Shown piece after piece: positions 34,051-42,888 of a stretch of DNA of 56,500 bases. The position numbers and the translations under genes are program-made. Under the pieces are notes generated by a model. That model was not told where the DNA came from. It worked only from the letters and a program-made list of their open reading frames with translations, and ran no database searches. This DNA comes from Bacteroidota bacterium (lineage in GTDB: Bacteria; Bacteroidota; Bacteroidia; Flavobacteriales; Weeksellaceae). The stretch covers positions 1 to 56,500 of the forward strand of contig JAFDZI010000049.1 of NCBI GenBank assembly GCA_018266955.1, written 5' to 3'. Position 1 is the first letter of the stretch. The number at the start of each line of letters is the position of its first letter.

Positions 34051-35133
34051 TTACTTGTATAGTGGCTTATTTAGAGTACTTTCATAACGGATTAATAAGT
34101 TGATGAAGTATGAGTAGCTAATACTTCCATCTTGTTGATTTGCCTTTAAGAACCAATCATTGGTATTTTCAAATACAACAGTCCACCAACTTTCATGTTC
34201 AGAATTAAACTTCTTTTCATAAGTTAAATCTCTTTTCATAGCATCTGAAAATTGATGAATACTATTTTTTACAAATTCTGGATCATTAGCTTCAATTGCA
34301 TACAATAAACTTTTTAATACAAAATAGTGCGCGCTGTAATTGAGTTCTATATTCTCGGATTTATTTCCAATTAAATATCCAATAAAGTTAGCTTCTTGCT
34401 CTCTTGCAAATCCTAATTGATGTGCATTTTCATGGCACATTGTGAATGGAATTTTAGTGTCGGGTAATTGACTGTTGTATTGCGCCTCAGATGTAAATGG
34501 ATTGTAATAACCTAGAATGCCGGTAAAGGACAACAGTTTAGAAAATAAACTCGGTTTAATGTTTTCATACTGTTGTTCCGATGGGTTGTATAAGTATTTG
34601 GGAAGCTTTTTTTGAATACTGGAAATTTCTGTTTTTAAAACTTCAATATTTTGTACTTTAAAAACACCATTCTTGTCTTCTTTTACAAGATTTCTTTCTT
34701 TAATACACAGGATTAAATATCGATTGGCGGAATGCTTTAAGTTGTTAATAGAAATAGAATGCTTGGGTAGTTTGTCGCTAATAGGAGGATAAAAATACAA
34801 TAAGCCCCAAAGTATTTGATAGGTAAAATAAGTTCCATTGGCCATAATTAATCCCTTGTGTAGTATCCTTTTGTTTTTAGGAACAATTAATTGAAAAATG
34901 AAGCGTACGATTAATATAAATAAGATTAGGTACAATACATCTCCAGCAGAAAAAGGAATCCAAGAAAATAGTGAATTGTGTATTTTTTTTTGTGTCTGGA
35001 AAAACGAAGCATGCAAGGCTAAGAAAGATTTGGACTTACTGAACCCATAGAATAAAAAAACTTGGGCAAGTAAAACACCTGCCCATAATTTAGTTTGTTG
35101 TTGTTTAATGCCCAGAAACTTTTGTTTTTTCAT
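34051..35133 (-). CDS. DUF3810 membrane protein with a HExxH metallopeptidase motif
   Basis: The 360-residue protein has an N-terminal pair of membrane segments (WAGVLLAQVFLFYGF and AGDVLYLILFILIVRFIFQL) plus a third near 95-113, then a soluble domain with CHENAHQLGFAREQEANFIG, the HExxH zinc motif with a downstream glutamate as in gluzincin peptidases. DUF3810 proteins of this size are common in Bacteroidota and uncharacterised. Its start lies 29 bp inside the 3' end of the transporter gene on the same strand, so they are co-transcribed. Proteolysis at the membrane is inferred from the motif only. Confidence 0.85.
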   Translation of the reverse strand: MKKQKFLGIKQQQTKLWAGVLLAQVFLFYGFSKSKSFLALHASFFQTQKKIHNSLFSWIPFSAGDVLYLILFILIVRFIFQLIVPKNKRILHKGLIMANGTYFTYQILWGLLYFYPPISDKLPKHSISINNLKHSANRYLILCIKERNLVKEDKNGVFKVQNIEVLKTEISSIQKKLPKYLYNPSEQQYENIKPSLFSKLLSFTGILGYYNPFTSEAQYNSQLPDTKIPFTMCHENAHQLGFAREQEANFIGYLIGNKSENIELNYSAHYFVLKSLLYAIEANDPEFVKNSIHQFSDAMKRDLTYEKKFNSEHESWWTVVFENTNDWFLKANQQDGSISYSYFINLLIRYESTLNKPLYK

Positions 35134-36550
35134 TTAAACTTATCCCTTGAGATTTTAAAATTGATTTGACCTTAATGGCGTAAAATGCTAAGTAAGCAAA
35201 ACAAAGAACGCCGACGATATAACTAAAATGAATATTAGTATAATCGGCAAGACTGCCTTGGAACCAGGAAACAAAGCCTCCTCCCATAATCATCATAATC
35301 AGTAAACCAGACCCTTGATTGGTATGTTTGCCTAGACCATTAATTGCTAATGCGAAAATACAAGGCCATAATGTTGAACAGAACAAACCTACACTGGTGA
35401 AAGCATATACAGATACCATCCCAGAACTCATCATTCCAATTAATAATGCAGTGATACCAGCTAATGAAAAAATTAATAACATCCTTGCTGGATTGCCTTT
35501 ACTGAGTATATCACATATAATGATGGCAACTATAATAATTCCATAAATGTAAAAATGAGATAAATCGTGTTTCGCAATTGCATTAACCAATAGAAAAACG
35601 CCAAATGCAAGATATGGAGCTAAAAATTGGAAAATTTTCTTCATAGATGCAGTCATGTCAAAAGCTTCAACCGCTCCCGTCCATCGACCAATCATCAGAG
35701 ATGCCCAATAGAGTGATACATAGGGAGCAATTTCACTAGTTTTGAAACCTAGGCTTGTTTCCATGTAAGCCGGTAAATTGCTGGCGGTGGAAACCTCTAC
35801 ACCAACATAAAGGAATATGGCAATCATTCCCAATACCAATTGTGGATATTGCAATGCACTGCTTTTGTGTTTCCCAGGGATTATATCCTCAGTGTTTTCG
35901 GTATTGGTAGGGGTTACTGAAGGTAATGAAGAGAATTTTAAGAAAATAGCAACCAATACAAACGCAGCACCTAAGATAAGATAAGGTATTTTTACTGATT
36001 CAATGCTTGCCTCCGAATTAGAGGCAGTGGCAGAACCGAAAATTGCATAAGCAACAATCAGTGGGCCAATGGTAGTACCAAAGTTATTGATCCCACCTGC
36101 CATAGTGAGCCTTTGAGAGCCGGTTTCTTTTGGTCCCACTTCAATGGATAATGGATTGGCAACAATTTGTTGTAATGAAAATCCTAACCCCACTATAAAT
36201 AACCCGGAAATCATTAATGGAAAGGATCCTATGTTGGCTGCAGGGTAAAATAATAATGTACCACATGCGGAGATGAGTAAGCCGGCAATCAGACCGTTTT
36301 TGTATCCGATTTTGTTGATTAAATCGCTTTTTAATCCCTTAGAAATAAGCATGTAAATTAAAGATCCTATGGTGTAGGCAAAGTAAAATGCCAAAGAAAC
36401 GAGTTGGCTTTGGCTTTGTGAAAGATTGAATTCTTTTTTGAAAACAGGGATCAAAATGTCGTTGCTGGCAGCAACAAATCCCCAAAAGAAAAAAACAGTA
36501 ACCAATGGAATGAATTGCCCCCAATTGGTTTGTTTGGAATAGTTGGACAT
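35105..36550 (-). CDS. FucP/GluP-like MFS sugar transporter
   Basis: This 481-residue permease of the fucose/glucose:H+ symporter branch has about 12 membrane segments. Its opening WGQFIPLVTVFFFWGFVAAS and the signature ND-ILIPVFKKEF are family hallmarks, as are GGINNFGTTIGPLI and the LGLGFSLQQIVANPL-type segment. The ATG at 36550 is chosen over a TTG nine codons upstream because it matches the family N-terminus. Substrate is likely a neutral hexose. It heads a short operon with the DUF3810 gene and follows the acyltransferase gene by 40 bp. Confidence 0.9.
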   Translation of the reverse strand: MSNYSKQTNWGQFIPLVTVFFFWGFVAASNDILIPVFKKEFNLSQSQSQLVSLAFYFAYTIGSLIYMLISKGLKSDLINKIGYKNGLIAGLLISACGTLLFYPAANIGSFPLMISGLFIVGLGFSLQQIVANPLSIEVGPKETGSQRLTMAGGINNFGTTIGPLIVAYAIFGSATASNSEASIESVKIPYLILGAAFVLVAIFLKFSSLPSVTPTNTENTEDIIPGKHKSSALQYPQLVLGMIAIFLYVGVEVSTASNLPAYMETSLGFKTSEIAPYVSLYWASLMIGRWTGAVEAFDMTASMKKIFQFLAPYLAFGVFLLVNAIAKHDLSHFYIYGIIIVAIIICDILSKGNPARMLLIFSLAGITALLIGMMSSGMVSVYAFTSVGLFCSTLWPCIFALAINGLGKHTNQGSGLLIMMIMGGGFVSWFQGSLADYTNIHFSYIVGVLCFAYLAFYAIKVKSILKSQGISLNEKTKVSGH

Positions 36551-36590
36551 AGATAGTTTATTATTTGTTATTGACAAAAATATTTAAAAA

Positions 36591-37319
36591 TTATTGATAA
36601 TATTGAGTTAAAGTGAATTTAATTTTATTAAATGCAATTTCTTTTAAAGTCGTATGCTTTTCCGTCGGTTCCAAAAGGTCATTAAGATATACATTTACTT
36701 TTCCAGGTTTGCCTTTTCCGTTATCAAAAGGAAACATTTCCTTCAAACCACAATAAGTAAGTACAATGATGGGATGTTGGTGTTTGGCTGCTAATATAAA
36801 TGCCCCATCCTTAAATTCATCCAAAAGAATTCCTGTGTCATCCGGTACACCCCCTTCAGGGAAAATAGCGATGCTGTCTCCCTCATCCATACGATCGGAG
36901 CAAAGTTGATAAACCCTAGCACGACTTCTGGGCGAACTTCTATCCACTAGTACACAAATTCTTTTATAAATAATACCAAATAATGGGATTTTCTCCAATT
37001 CTTTTTTTCCTACAAAACAAATAGGGTGATGAGGAAACAAAATTACCGTTAACATAATATCCATAATGGAGGTGTGGTTGGCTATTATGACATACTGTGC
37101 CTTAGGATTTACTTTTTTGGTGGTTAAGGAACGGAAATCATACCGGAATCCCATGCCGTAAAACAAAATAATACAGAAAAATCGAATCCATCGATAAGCA
37201 AACGGATAATGCTCTTTTTTAAACGAAAGTAAAAATACTGGAATAAAGCAAATAATAAGGAGCAAAAAAGCCAGAAGTAGGAACCAAAGTCTCCATAAGT
37301 AATTGAGTATTTTTAGCAT
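36591..37319 (-). CDS. plsC: 1-acyl-sn-glycerol-3-phosphate acyltransferase (PlsC family)
   Basis: PlsC-type enzymes add the second acyl chain in phospholipid synthesis at the inner face of the membrane. The 242-residue protein has two N-terminal hydrophobic segments (about 10-40 and 55-70), the catalytic motif NHTSIMD (about 85-91), the KKELEKIPLFG block, VDRSSPRSR and the substrate-binding FPEGG (about 157). The ATG at 37319 is preferred to a TTG ten codons upstream. It follows the GtrA gene by about 40 bp on the same strand and precedes the sugar transporter. Other lysophospholipid acyltransferases share these motifs, so the exact acceptor is unproved. Confidence 0.88.
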   Translation of the reverse strand: MLKILNYLWRLWFLLLAFLLLIICFIPVFLLSFKKEHYPFAYRWIRFFCIILFYGMGFRYDFRSLTTKKVNPKAQYVIIANHTSIMDIMLTVILFPHHPICFVGKKELEKIPLFGIIYKRICVLVDRSSPRSRARVYQLCSDRMDEGDSIAIFPEGGVPDDTGILLDEFKDGAFILAAKHQHPIIVLTYCGLKEMFPFDNGKGKPGKVNVYLNDLLEPTEKHTTLKEIAFNKIKFTLTQYYQ

Positions 37320-37360
37320 TGCATGAAATGTATTTTTCAAAAATATCAATTCCTTGTGAT

Positions 37361-37819
37361 TTATCCGTTAAATATGACTCTTTTTTTTAAGGAGTAATTT
37401 AATAAGGAAACAACAATAATTGCTGAAATTTTACTTAACATTTCTGGGCTAAAAGTAAAGATCTTAATGTCAATATTTTCCGTGAATAGATATCTGAAAA
37501 ATAATTGGAAAAAGATAAGACTAAAAATGGTAGAAGCTATGGAGAGTCCCATGAAATAAGCAAACTCTCTTCGTTTGGAGTGCTTGCCTCTTTCAAACAC
37601 AAACCAAATGCTAAAGAAATAGTTGGATATAATACCACAAGAGGTAGATAGAATATTACTGAATGGAAAGTGAATACCCCAAAGATTGGTTTCTTGTGGG
37701 TATATCTCGGGTAGCCACATACTGAAAAACTTAAAAGAACCTATTTCTATAACGGCGCTGAGCCCTCCAGCCAAGATAAAAAAGAGTACTTGTTTCTGTT
37801 TTTTTAATATTTTTTTCAT
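37361..37819 (-). CDS. GtrA-like membrane protein
   Basis: The 152-residue protein has four membrane segments, with the family phrases FFILAGGLSAVIEIGSFKFF, CGIISNYFFSIWFVFE and SLLNYSLKKRVIF. GtrA proteins are thought to move lipid-linked sugars across the membrane or help glycosyltransferases of cell-surface polysaccharides. It is the first gene of the minus-strand run GtrA-PlsC-transporter-DUF3810, all membrane or envelope functions. The upstream 300 bp contain a dispersed-repeat copy and should hold its promoter. Confidence 0.88.
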   Translation of the reverse strand: MKKILKKQKQVLFFILAGGLSAVIEIGSFKFFSMWLPEIYPQETNLWGIHFPFSNILSTSCGIISNYFFSIWFVFERGKHSKRREFAYFMGLSIASTIFSLIFFQLFFRYLFTENIDIKIFTFSPEMLSKISAIIVVSLLNYSLKKRVIFNG

Positions 37820-38036
37820 AGTTGCTATGCGGTGTGCAAATTTATAATTAAATGTTAAAAATTGATTAAAATCTTATAAAAAATATTGTGGTGTTAATTT
37901 AATTAATAATTTTAACCATCCAAATGAATGATTTTGAATTGTATCTTGGGTGTGTATTAAAAATATAAACCCAAAAGGATTGTAGCCTGAATTTTATTAT
38001 TTGTTTCACCAAGTTTAATTTTTATTTTGATATAAA

Positions 38037-38096
38037 ATCGCCATTAACAAGCTTTTGCAAGTAAATACTGATGAAGATTCGCGATTTTATATGACC
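38037..38096 (+). repeat. Dispersed repeat, copy d (5' module only)
   Basis: ATCGCCATTAACAAGC followed by TTTTGCAAGTAAATACTGA and AAGATTCGCGATT matches the first half of the copy at 33336-33417. The CCACTTCG half is missing. It lies in the 303-bp divergent gap between the GtrA gene and the next plus-strand gene; nothing else recognisable is in that gap. Confidence 0.55.
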
Positions 38097-38122
38097 ATAA
38101 AAAATCAAAAAAAAATATACCT

Positions 38123-38368
38123 ATGAAAAACTCAAGACCATACAGGAAATTTCAATATCAACAAAAACAGATTGAAGAGTTGGAAAAAAACAATACCCAA
38201 TTCAAAAGGATATTCACAGAATACGAATCGATGTCTGAAGAACTTTGGGATATGGAAACCACTCCTGAATCCACGGATACCGATGATTTTATAGACTCTT
38301 TCAGATTGCAAACCGATTATTTAGAAGAGCAAATAGAAAAGTGGCTACATAAAGATGAAATCCAATAA
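38123..38368 (+). CDS. Small coiled-coil protein of unknown function
   Basis: The 81-residue acidic protein (MKNSRPYRKFQYQQKQIEEL ...) is predicted to be nearly all helix, with heptads in both halves and an acidic centre (TTPESTDTDDFIDS). No signal peptide is present. No family is recognised. An A-rich leader directly precedes the ATG, as is common in Flavobacteria. It stands alone between divergent and downstream genes. Confidence 0.6.
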   Translation: MKNSRPYRKFQYQQKQIEELEKNNTQFKRIFTEYESMSEELWDMETTPESTDTDDFIDSFRLQTDYLEEQIEKWLHKDEIQ

Positions 38369-38587
38369 TTAAATCGATCGTGCTGGAGTTAATTTACGAT
38401 ACAACCCTATCATAAACCATACTACTATTGGCTATTTTGACTAGGACTTCATGAAGACCAATAAGGTATTTTAGTATAAATATTAAAAGTTTCCTATCGA
38501 TAATGGAAGATTACTTGCAAAAATTACTTACTTCTTGGGTGAGGTCAGTATTATTTCCTTAATTTAGCATCCCCAAATTGGTAAAAT

Positions 38588-39454
38588 ATGATTGCAATAG
38601 TCGATGGAGGTTCTACAAAATGTGACTGGGTAATATTAGATAAAAAAGGAAATGTGTCTTTGACAACGGTAACCACTGGTTTTAATCCTAATATCATCAA
38701 CCCCGAGTTAATCGTCGTAGAACTTGCAAAAAATCCACAACTCTCAGATATTAAATTTAAAATTAGCCATATTTTTTATTATGGTTCTGGTTGTGGTATA
38801 GATAAAAACAAATCCATCGTTCAGCAAGAGTTTGCTCAGTTTTTTACCAATGCCAAAGTAGTGGTCAAAGAAGATCTTACCGCAGCAGCTTATGCGGCTT
38901 ATACCGGTAAACCAGCTATTGTATGCATTTTGGGAACAGGTTCTAATTCTTGTTTTTTTGATGGAGTTTCCATTCGAAGAGATTTGCCCTCTTTGGGTTT
39001 CTTAATCGGTGACGAAGGAAGTGGTTCAGCTTTTGGCAAATTGCTTCTCAAAAAGTATTTTATGAAAAAGTTACCACTGGATTTGGAACAAGAATTTAAA
39101 GCAATCCATCAACTCAAGATTGAAGATGCACTACACAATATGTATCACAATCCTAGAGCCAATGCCTATCTTGGTAGCTTTAACCAATTTATTGCAGAAA
39201 GAAAACAACATCCTTATTTCCAGAATTTAATTTTTGAAGAAATAAAAAATTTTTTAGATTATCAGGTATTGCCCTATCCAGAATCGCACCAAGTGGAAAT
39301 TAATTTTATAGGTTTCGTAGCATACATATATGAAGACATTATTAGAGCCGCCGCCGCCGATCTTAATTTGCATATCGGAACCATTGTAAGAAAACCCATA
39401 GAAAGTTTGGTGGAGTATCACATCAACTATCTTTTATCAGATGTTTTGGATTAG
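38588..39454 (+). CDS. BadF/BadG/BcrA/BcrD-type ATPase, probable N-acetylglucosamine kinase
   Basis: The 288-residue protein has the ASKHA fold: phosphate-1 loop MIAIVDGGSTKCDWVILD (1-18), TAAAYAAYTG, phosphate-2 loop CILGTGSNSCFF and SLGFLIGDEGSGSAFGK (about 110-155). These match the GlcNAc-kinase-like branch that phosphorylates amino sugars with ATP, including sugars recycled from peptidoglycan. Length is normal. It lies about 70 bp ahead of maeB on the same strand, a pairing frequent in Flavobacteria, although no metabolic link is obvious. Start chosen at the ATG opening the P-loop. Confidence 0.82.
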   Translation: MIAIVDGGSTKCDWVILDKKGNVSLTTVTTGFNPNIINPELIVVELAKNPQLSDIKFKISHIFYYGSGCGIDKNKSIVQQEFAQFFTNAKVVVKEDLTAAAYAAYTGKPAIVCILGTGSNSCFFDGVSIRRDLPSLGFLIGDEGSGSAFGKLLLKKYFMKKLPLDLEQEFKAIHQLKIEDALHNMYHNPRANAYLGSFNQFIAERKQHPYFQNLIFEEIKNFLDYQVLPYPESHQVEINFIGFVAYIYEDIIRAAAADLNLHIGTIVRKPIESLVEYHINYLLSDVLD

Positions 39455-39523
39455 TTATTTTACTTTTTAATTCAAAATATCCATATTTTTTATCATCATT
39501 TAATAGATTTATAAATTAATACT

Positions 39524-41815
39524 ATGCCAGAATATAACAACAATAGAGACGAAAAAAACTTTAACAAAGCAGCCCTCGAATACCATAGTGTAGAGCCTAA
39601 AGGTAAGATTGAAGTAATTCCTTCCAAGCCACATTCCTCTGCTAGAGATTTGTCCTTAGCCTACTCGCCAGGAGTAGCCATCCCTTGTTTGGAGATAGAA
39701 AAAGATCCGAAAATGGCTTATGAATATACCTCCAAAGGTAATTTGGTGGCGGTAATTTCCAACGGAACCGCAGTGTTGGGATTGGGAGATATTGGTGCTG
39801 AAGCATCTAAACCAGTGATGGAAGGTAAAGGGCTTTTATTTAAAATTTTTGCAGACATCAATGTTTTTGATATTGAAATCAATGAAAAAGACCCTGATAA
39901 ATTTATTGAAATTGTGAAGGGGATTGCTCCTACTTTTGGAGGAATTAATCTGGAAGACATCAAAGCGCCAGAAGCTTTTTATATTGAAAAAAGATTGAAA
40001 GAAGAATTGGATATTCCTTTGATGCACGATGACCAGCACGGAACGGCAATTATTTCTGCTGCTGCATTGCTCAATGCATTGGAATTGGCCAATAAAAAAA
40101 TTGAAGAAGTACAATTGGTGGTTAATGGAGCAGGAGCGGCAGCCATTGCTTGTACGAAATTATACATCGCACTTGGGCTTAATCCTAAAAATATTCTCAT
40201 GTGCGACTCTAAAGGAGTTATCAGTAAAAAAAGAGAAAATTTAACTTCAGAAAAAATAGAATTTGCCGTAGATACCACCAAAGAAACATTGGAAGATGCC
40301 GTTCGTGGTGCAGATGTTTTTGTGGGACTGTCTAAAGGCGATGTGCTAAGTCCTGAGATGTTGCTTACTATGGCAGAAAATCCTATTGTTTTTGGACTTG
40401 CCAATCCGACTCCTGAAATCGATTACGAATTGGCCATTGCCACTCGCAAGGATGTCATCATGGCAACAGGAAGAAGCGATTTTCCTAATCAGGTGAACAA
40501 TGTGTTGGGCTTTCCCTATATTTTCCGTGGTGCATTGGATGTGCAAGCAACCACCATCAACGAAGAAATGAAGTTGGCAGCCGTAAGAGCCATCGCTAAT
40601 TTAGCTAAAGAACCTGTGCCGGAAATGGTCATTATGGCGTATAACCTAAAGCAGTTGAATTTCGGAAGAGATTATTTCATCCCAAAACCTTTTGATAATC
40701 GTTTGCTCACTAGGGTATCCATAGCTGTAGCCAAAGCAGCTATGGAAAGTGGTGTTGCCGGAAAGCCGATAGAAGATTTTGCAGCGTATGAAAATGTATT
40801 GCTCGACAGAATGGGACGAGATGAAAAACTCATCCGAATGATGCAAAACCGAGCCAAAGCCAATCCGAAAAGAGTAACTTTGGGGAATGCCGAAGAATAT
40901 AATGTGCTGAAAGCAGCACAGATTTTATTGGAAGAAGGAATCGCACAACCTATTTTATTGGGGGAAAAGAAATACATTCAAAAACAAATGAAAGAATTCG
41001 GAATTGATATTGATGTCCCAATAATTGATCCGAATAGCGATGAAGCCAAAGAATCCAGAGTGAAGTACAGAAAAACCCTTTGGGAGCTAAGAAGTCGAAA
41101 AGGGGTAAATGAATATATTGCAAAAAGATTAGTAAGACAAAGGGATTACTATGGACCACTAATGCTGAAACATGGCGATACCGATGCCTTGATTGTGGGC
41201 TACTCCAAAAACTATCGTTCTGTATTAAGACCTGTGATGGAAGTCATAGAAAAACAAAATGGAGTGGATAAAATAGCCTCGATGATGATGATCCTGAGCG
41301 ATAAAAAACAATATTTCTTTGCCGACACCTCCATACAACCCAATCCTACTGCAGAAGAATTGGTTAGTATTGCAAAAATGGCAGAAATTACCGTGAAAAC
41401 TTTTGGGGTAGAACCAAGAATTGCCATGCTTTCTTATGAGAATTTCTCTTCCAATTCAGAAACTTCTAAAAAGATGGCAAAAGCAGTGAAAATATTGCAC
41501 GAAAAATTTCCAAAAATGATTGTAGATGGCGAAATACAACCCGATTTTGCCATGAATCCGGATCATTTGCAGAACTATCCTTTTTCAAAATTAGGAGATA
41601 CTCCTGCCAATACTTTTATTTTCCCTAATTTGGAAAGTTCTAATTTATCCTATAAAATAATAAGAGGTATGAAAGTGGCGCAAGTAGTAGGACCGATATT
41701 AATGGGACTGAAACAACCCGTACATGTCTTGCAGATGCGTGCCAGTGTAGATGAAATTGTGAATCTTGCAACCATCGCAGTTTTGGATGCTCAAAGACGA
41801 GAAAAACAAATGTAA
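39524..41815 (+). CDS. maeB: NADP-dependent malic enzyme with C-terminal phosphotransacetylase-like domain
   Basis: MaeB converts malate to pyruvate and CO2, making NADPH. The 763-residue protein is the usual two-part form. Residues 1 to about 430 are the malic enzyme, with SPGVAIPCLEIEKDP, AVISNGTAVLGLGDIGAEAS, the DDQHGTAI motif and a Rossmann loop VVNGAGAAAIAC. From about 440 on is a phosphotransacetylase-like domain (LMKHGDTDALIVGYSKNYRS, HVLQMRASVDEIVNLATIAV) that normally acts as a regulatory acetyl-CoA sensor and has no catalytic role. The gene is intact and followed by a terminator. Confidence 0.96.
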   Translation: MPEYNNNRDEKNFNKAALEYHSVEPKGKIEVIPSKPHSSARDLSLAYSPGVAIPCLEIEKDPKMAYEYTSKGNLVAVISNGTAVLGLGDIGAEASKPVMEGKGLLFKIFADINVFDIEINEKDPDKFIEIVKGIAPTFGGINLEDIKAPEAFYIEKRLKEELDIPLMHDDQHGTAIISAAALLNALELANKKIEEVQLVVNGAGAAAIACTKLYIALGLNPKNILMCDSKGVISKKRENLTSEKIEFAVDTTKETLEDAVRGADVFVGLSKGDVLSPEMLLTMAENPIVFGLANPTPEIDYELAIATRKDVIMATGRSDFPNQVNNVLGFPYIFRGALDVQATTINEEMKLAAVRAIANLAKEPVPEMVIMAYNLKQLNFGRDYFIPKPFDNRLLTRVSIAVAKAAMESGVAGKPIEDFAAYENVLLDRMGRDEKLIRMMQNRAKANPKRVTLGNAEEYNVLKAAQILLEEGIAQPILLGEKKYIQKQMKEFGIDIDVPIIDPNSDEAKESRVKYRKTLWELRSRKGVNEYIAKRLVRQRDYYGPLMLKHGDTDALIVGYSKNYRSVLRPVMEVIEKQNGVDKIASMMMILSDKKQYFFADTSIQPNPTAEELVSIAKMAEITVKTFGVEPRIAMLSYENFSSNSETSKKMAKAVKILHEKFPKMIVDGEIQPDFAMNPDHLQNYPFSKLGDTPANTFIFPNLESSNLSYKIIRGMKVAQVVGPILMGLKQPVHVLQMRASVDEIVNLATIAVLDAQRREKQM

Positions 41816-41846
41816 ATTAAGGAATTTTCATACATGAATTTTAAAT

Positions 41847-41876
41847 GAATGCTCTGGTTTAGGAGCATTTTTTTTA
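41847..41876 (+). terminator. Intrinsic terminator after maeB
   Basis: AATGCTC (41848-41854) and GAGCATT (41863-41869) form a 7-bp stem followed directly by a run of T, 32 bp after the maeB stop. Confidence 0.85.
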
Positions 41877-41933
41877 GAGATTTCTTTTCAGTTATGTTTA
41901 AAAGAGATAAATTTGTCCTTTTAAAATAACATC

Positions 41934-42335
41934 ATGAAGTTAGCAGATAATGATTTGCCCATTGTTTATTCTTGTTCTGGATGTTCTAGTGCTGCACAAA
42001 TGGCCAATCAAATTGCCATAAAGCTAGATAGAACGGATGTTGCAGAGATGTCCTGCATTGCTGGAGTAGGGGGCAATGTGAAAAAATTAGTAAAAACGGC
42101 CAAAGCCGGAAGAAAAATTGTGGTTATAGATGGTTGCCCTTTGGCTTGTTCCAAAGCTTGTTTGTCCAATCATGATATTGTGCCGGATTTGCATTATGAT
42201 TTATCTAAAATGGGTGTGAAGAAAGTGCAGCATCAAGACTTTGACCCCATTCAAGCTGATGAAATTCTACAAGAAATTACCAAGAACATCGATGCAATGA
42301 AGGAGGAGCAATTATTTGCAGATGTTATTTCCTAA
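41934..42335 (+). CDS. DGC-type putative zinc-binding protein
   Basis: The 133-residue protein has the cysteine pattern of the DGC family: YSCSGCSSAAQMANQIA at the N-terminus, EMSCIAGVGGNVKKLVK, and the name-giving IDGCPLACSKACL (about 77-89). Eight or more conserved cysteines suggest bound zinc or an iron-sulfur cluster. The family is often near metal or sulfur metabolism genes; function is unknown. The sequence around its stop codon (from 42315) is repeated at 45126-45201, on the far side of the toxin-antitoxin array, so this gene marks the insertion point of that array. Confidence 0.85.
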   Translation: MKLADNDLPIVYSCSGCSSAAQMANQIAIKLDRTDVAEMSCIAGVGGNVKKLVKTAKAGRKIVVIDGCPLACSKACLSNHDIVPDLHYDLSKMGVKKVQHQDFDPIQADEILQEITKNIDAMKEEQLFADVIS

Positions 42336-42390
42336 TTTTTAGAATAAATAGTAAGCTCTTTTTTATTCTACTTTTGGGAATTGTCATCAA
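42315..42390 (+). repeat. 76-bp boundary duplication, left copy
   Basis: The last 21 bp of the DGC gene and 55 bp after it match 45126-45201 at about 88 percent. The left copy runs directly into repeat R1 and the right copy directly follows repeat R2, so the pair bounds the cassette-like array. Length is too great for a normal target-site duplication of a transposon; a recombination site or duplication during homologous integration is more likely. Confidence 0.85.
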
Positions 42391-42517
42391 GTGGAGATGA
42401 AGTTCTCCATTTGAAAAATTTTCTATATTTGAAGTGTCGGTTTCGCTTCAAGTTTTGGGATTAAAGTCCCTGCCTGCAGCCAAGCTGGGCAACGGTTGGT
42501 AGAAATCCTATAAAAAA
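42390..42517 (+). repeat. Array repeat R1, copy a
   Basis: This matches R1 copy b (44145-44268), best over 42403-42475. It contains four dyads in order: GGAG-8 nt-CTCC, TTGAAG...CTTCAA, GGGA-TTAAAG-TCCC and CCAA...TTGG. A -7 box TATATTTG lies at 42424-42431, so R1 may also start a transcript whose leader is the hairpin series. It lies downstream of the DGC gene and upstream of higBA. Confidence 0.85.
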
Positions 42518-42590
42518 AATCAAAACAAAATTTTCATCTCAAAAGTTCCCAATTTGGGATTGTATTTTTATCTTTGTAGAAAATATAAAA

Positions 42591-42884
42591 TTGAGAATTA
42601 TTGCCAAAAAGATACTGCGTGAATTCTGGGAAAAGCATTCCGATTGTGAACAGTAATTGAAAGCTTGGTATCAGGAAGCGGATAAAGGGTCGTGGAAGAA
42701 TCTGAATGAATTAAAGTCAGAGTATCCAAGTGCAAGTATCTTGGAAGATAATCGAGTTTGTTTCAACATTAAAGGAAACAGTTATAGATTAATCGTAAAA
42801 ATAAATTTCAATTATCAAATGATGTGGATTCGATTTATTGGAACACATGCTGAATATGATAAAATTGATGCCAATAAAATTTAA
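42591..42884 (+). pseudogene. higB: HigB/RelE-type mRNA interferase toxin with an in-frame stop
   Basis: The frame reads LRIIAKKILREFWEKHSDCE-Q, a TAA at 42654-42656, then LKAWYQEADKGSWKNLNELK, DNRVCFNIKGNSYRLIVKIN and MMWIRFIGTHAEYDKIDAN. This is the complete HigB fold of the HigB-2/RelE branch, about 97 codons, interrupted where a CAA codon is expected. The start is TTG (42591), also unusual. Unless the stop is read through, the first 21 residues are cut off; a shorter reading from the TTG at 42657 would lack the first helix. The antitoxin gene follows after four bases. Loss of the toxin with the antitoxin kept is a common decay path. Confidence 0.85.
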
Positions 42885-42888
42885 AAAG

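Noticed and set aside
39718..41427. Several open frames of 66-141 codons on the minus strand across maeB
   Set aside because: They lie wholly inside an intact, strongly conserved gene and show no recognisable protein; they are shadows of its codon use.
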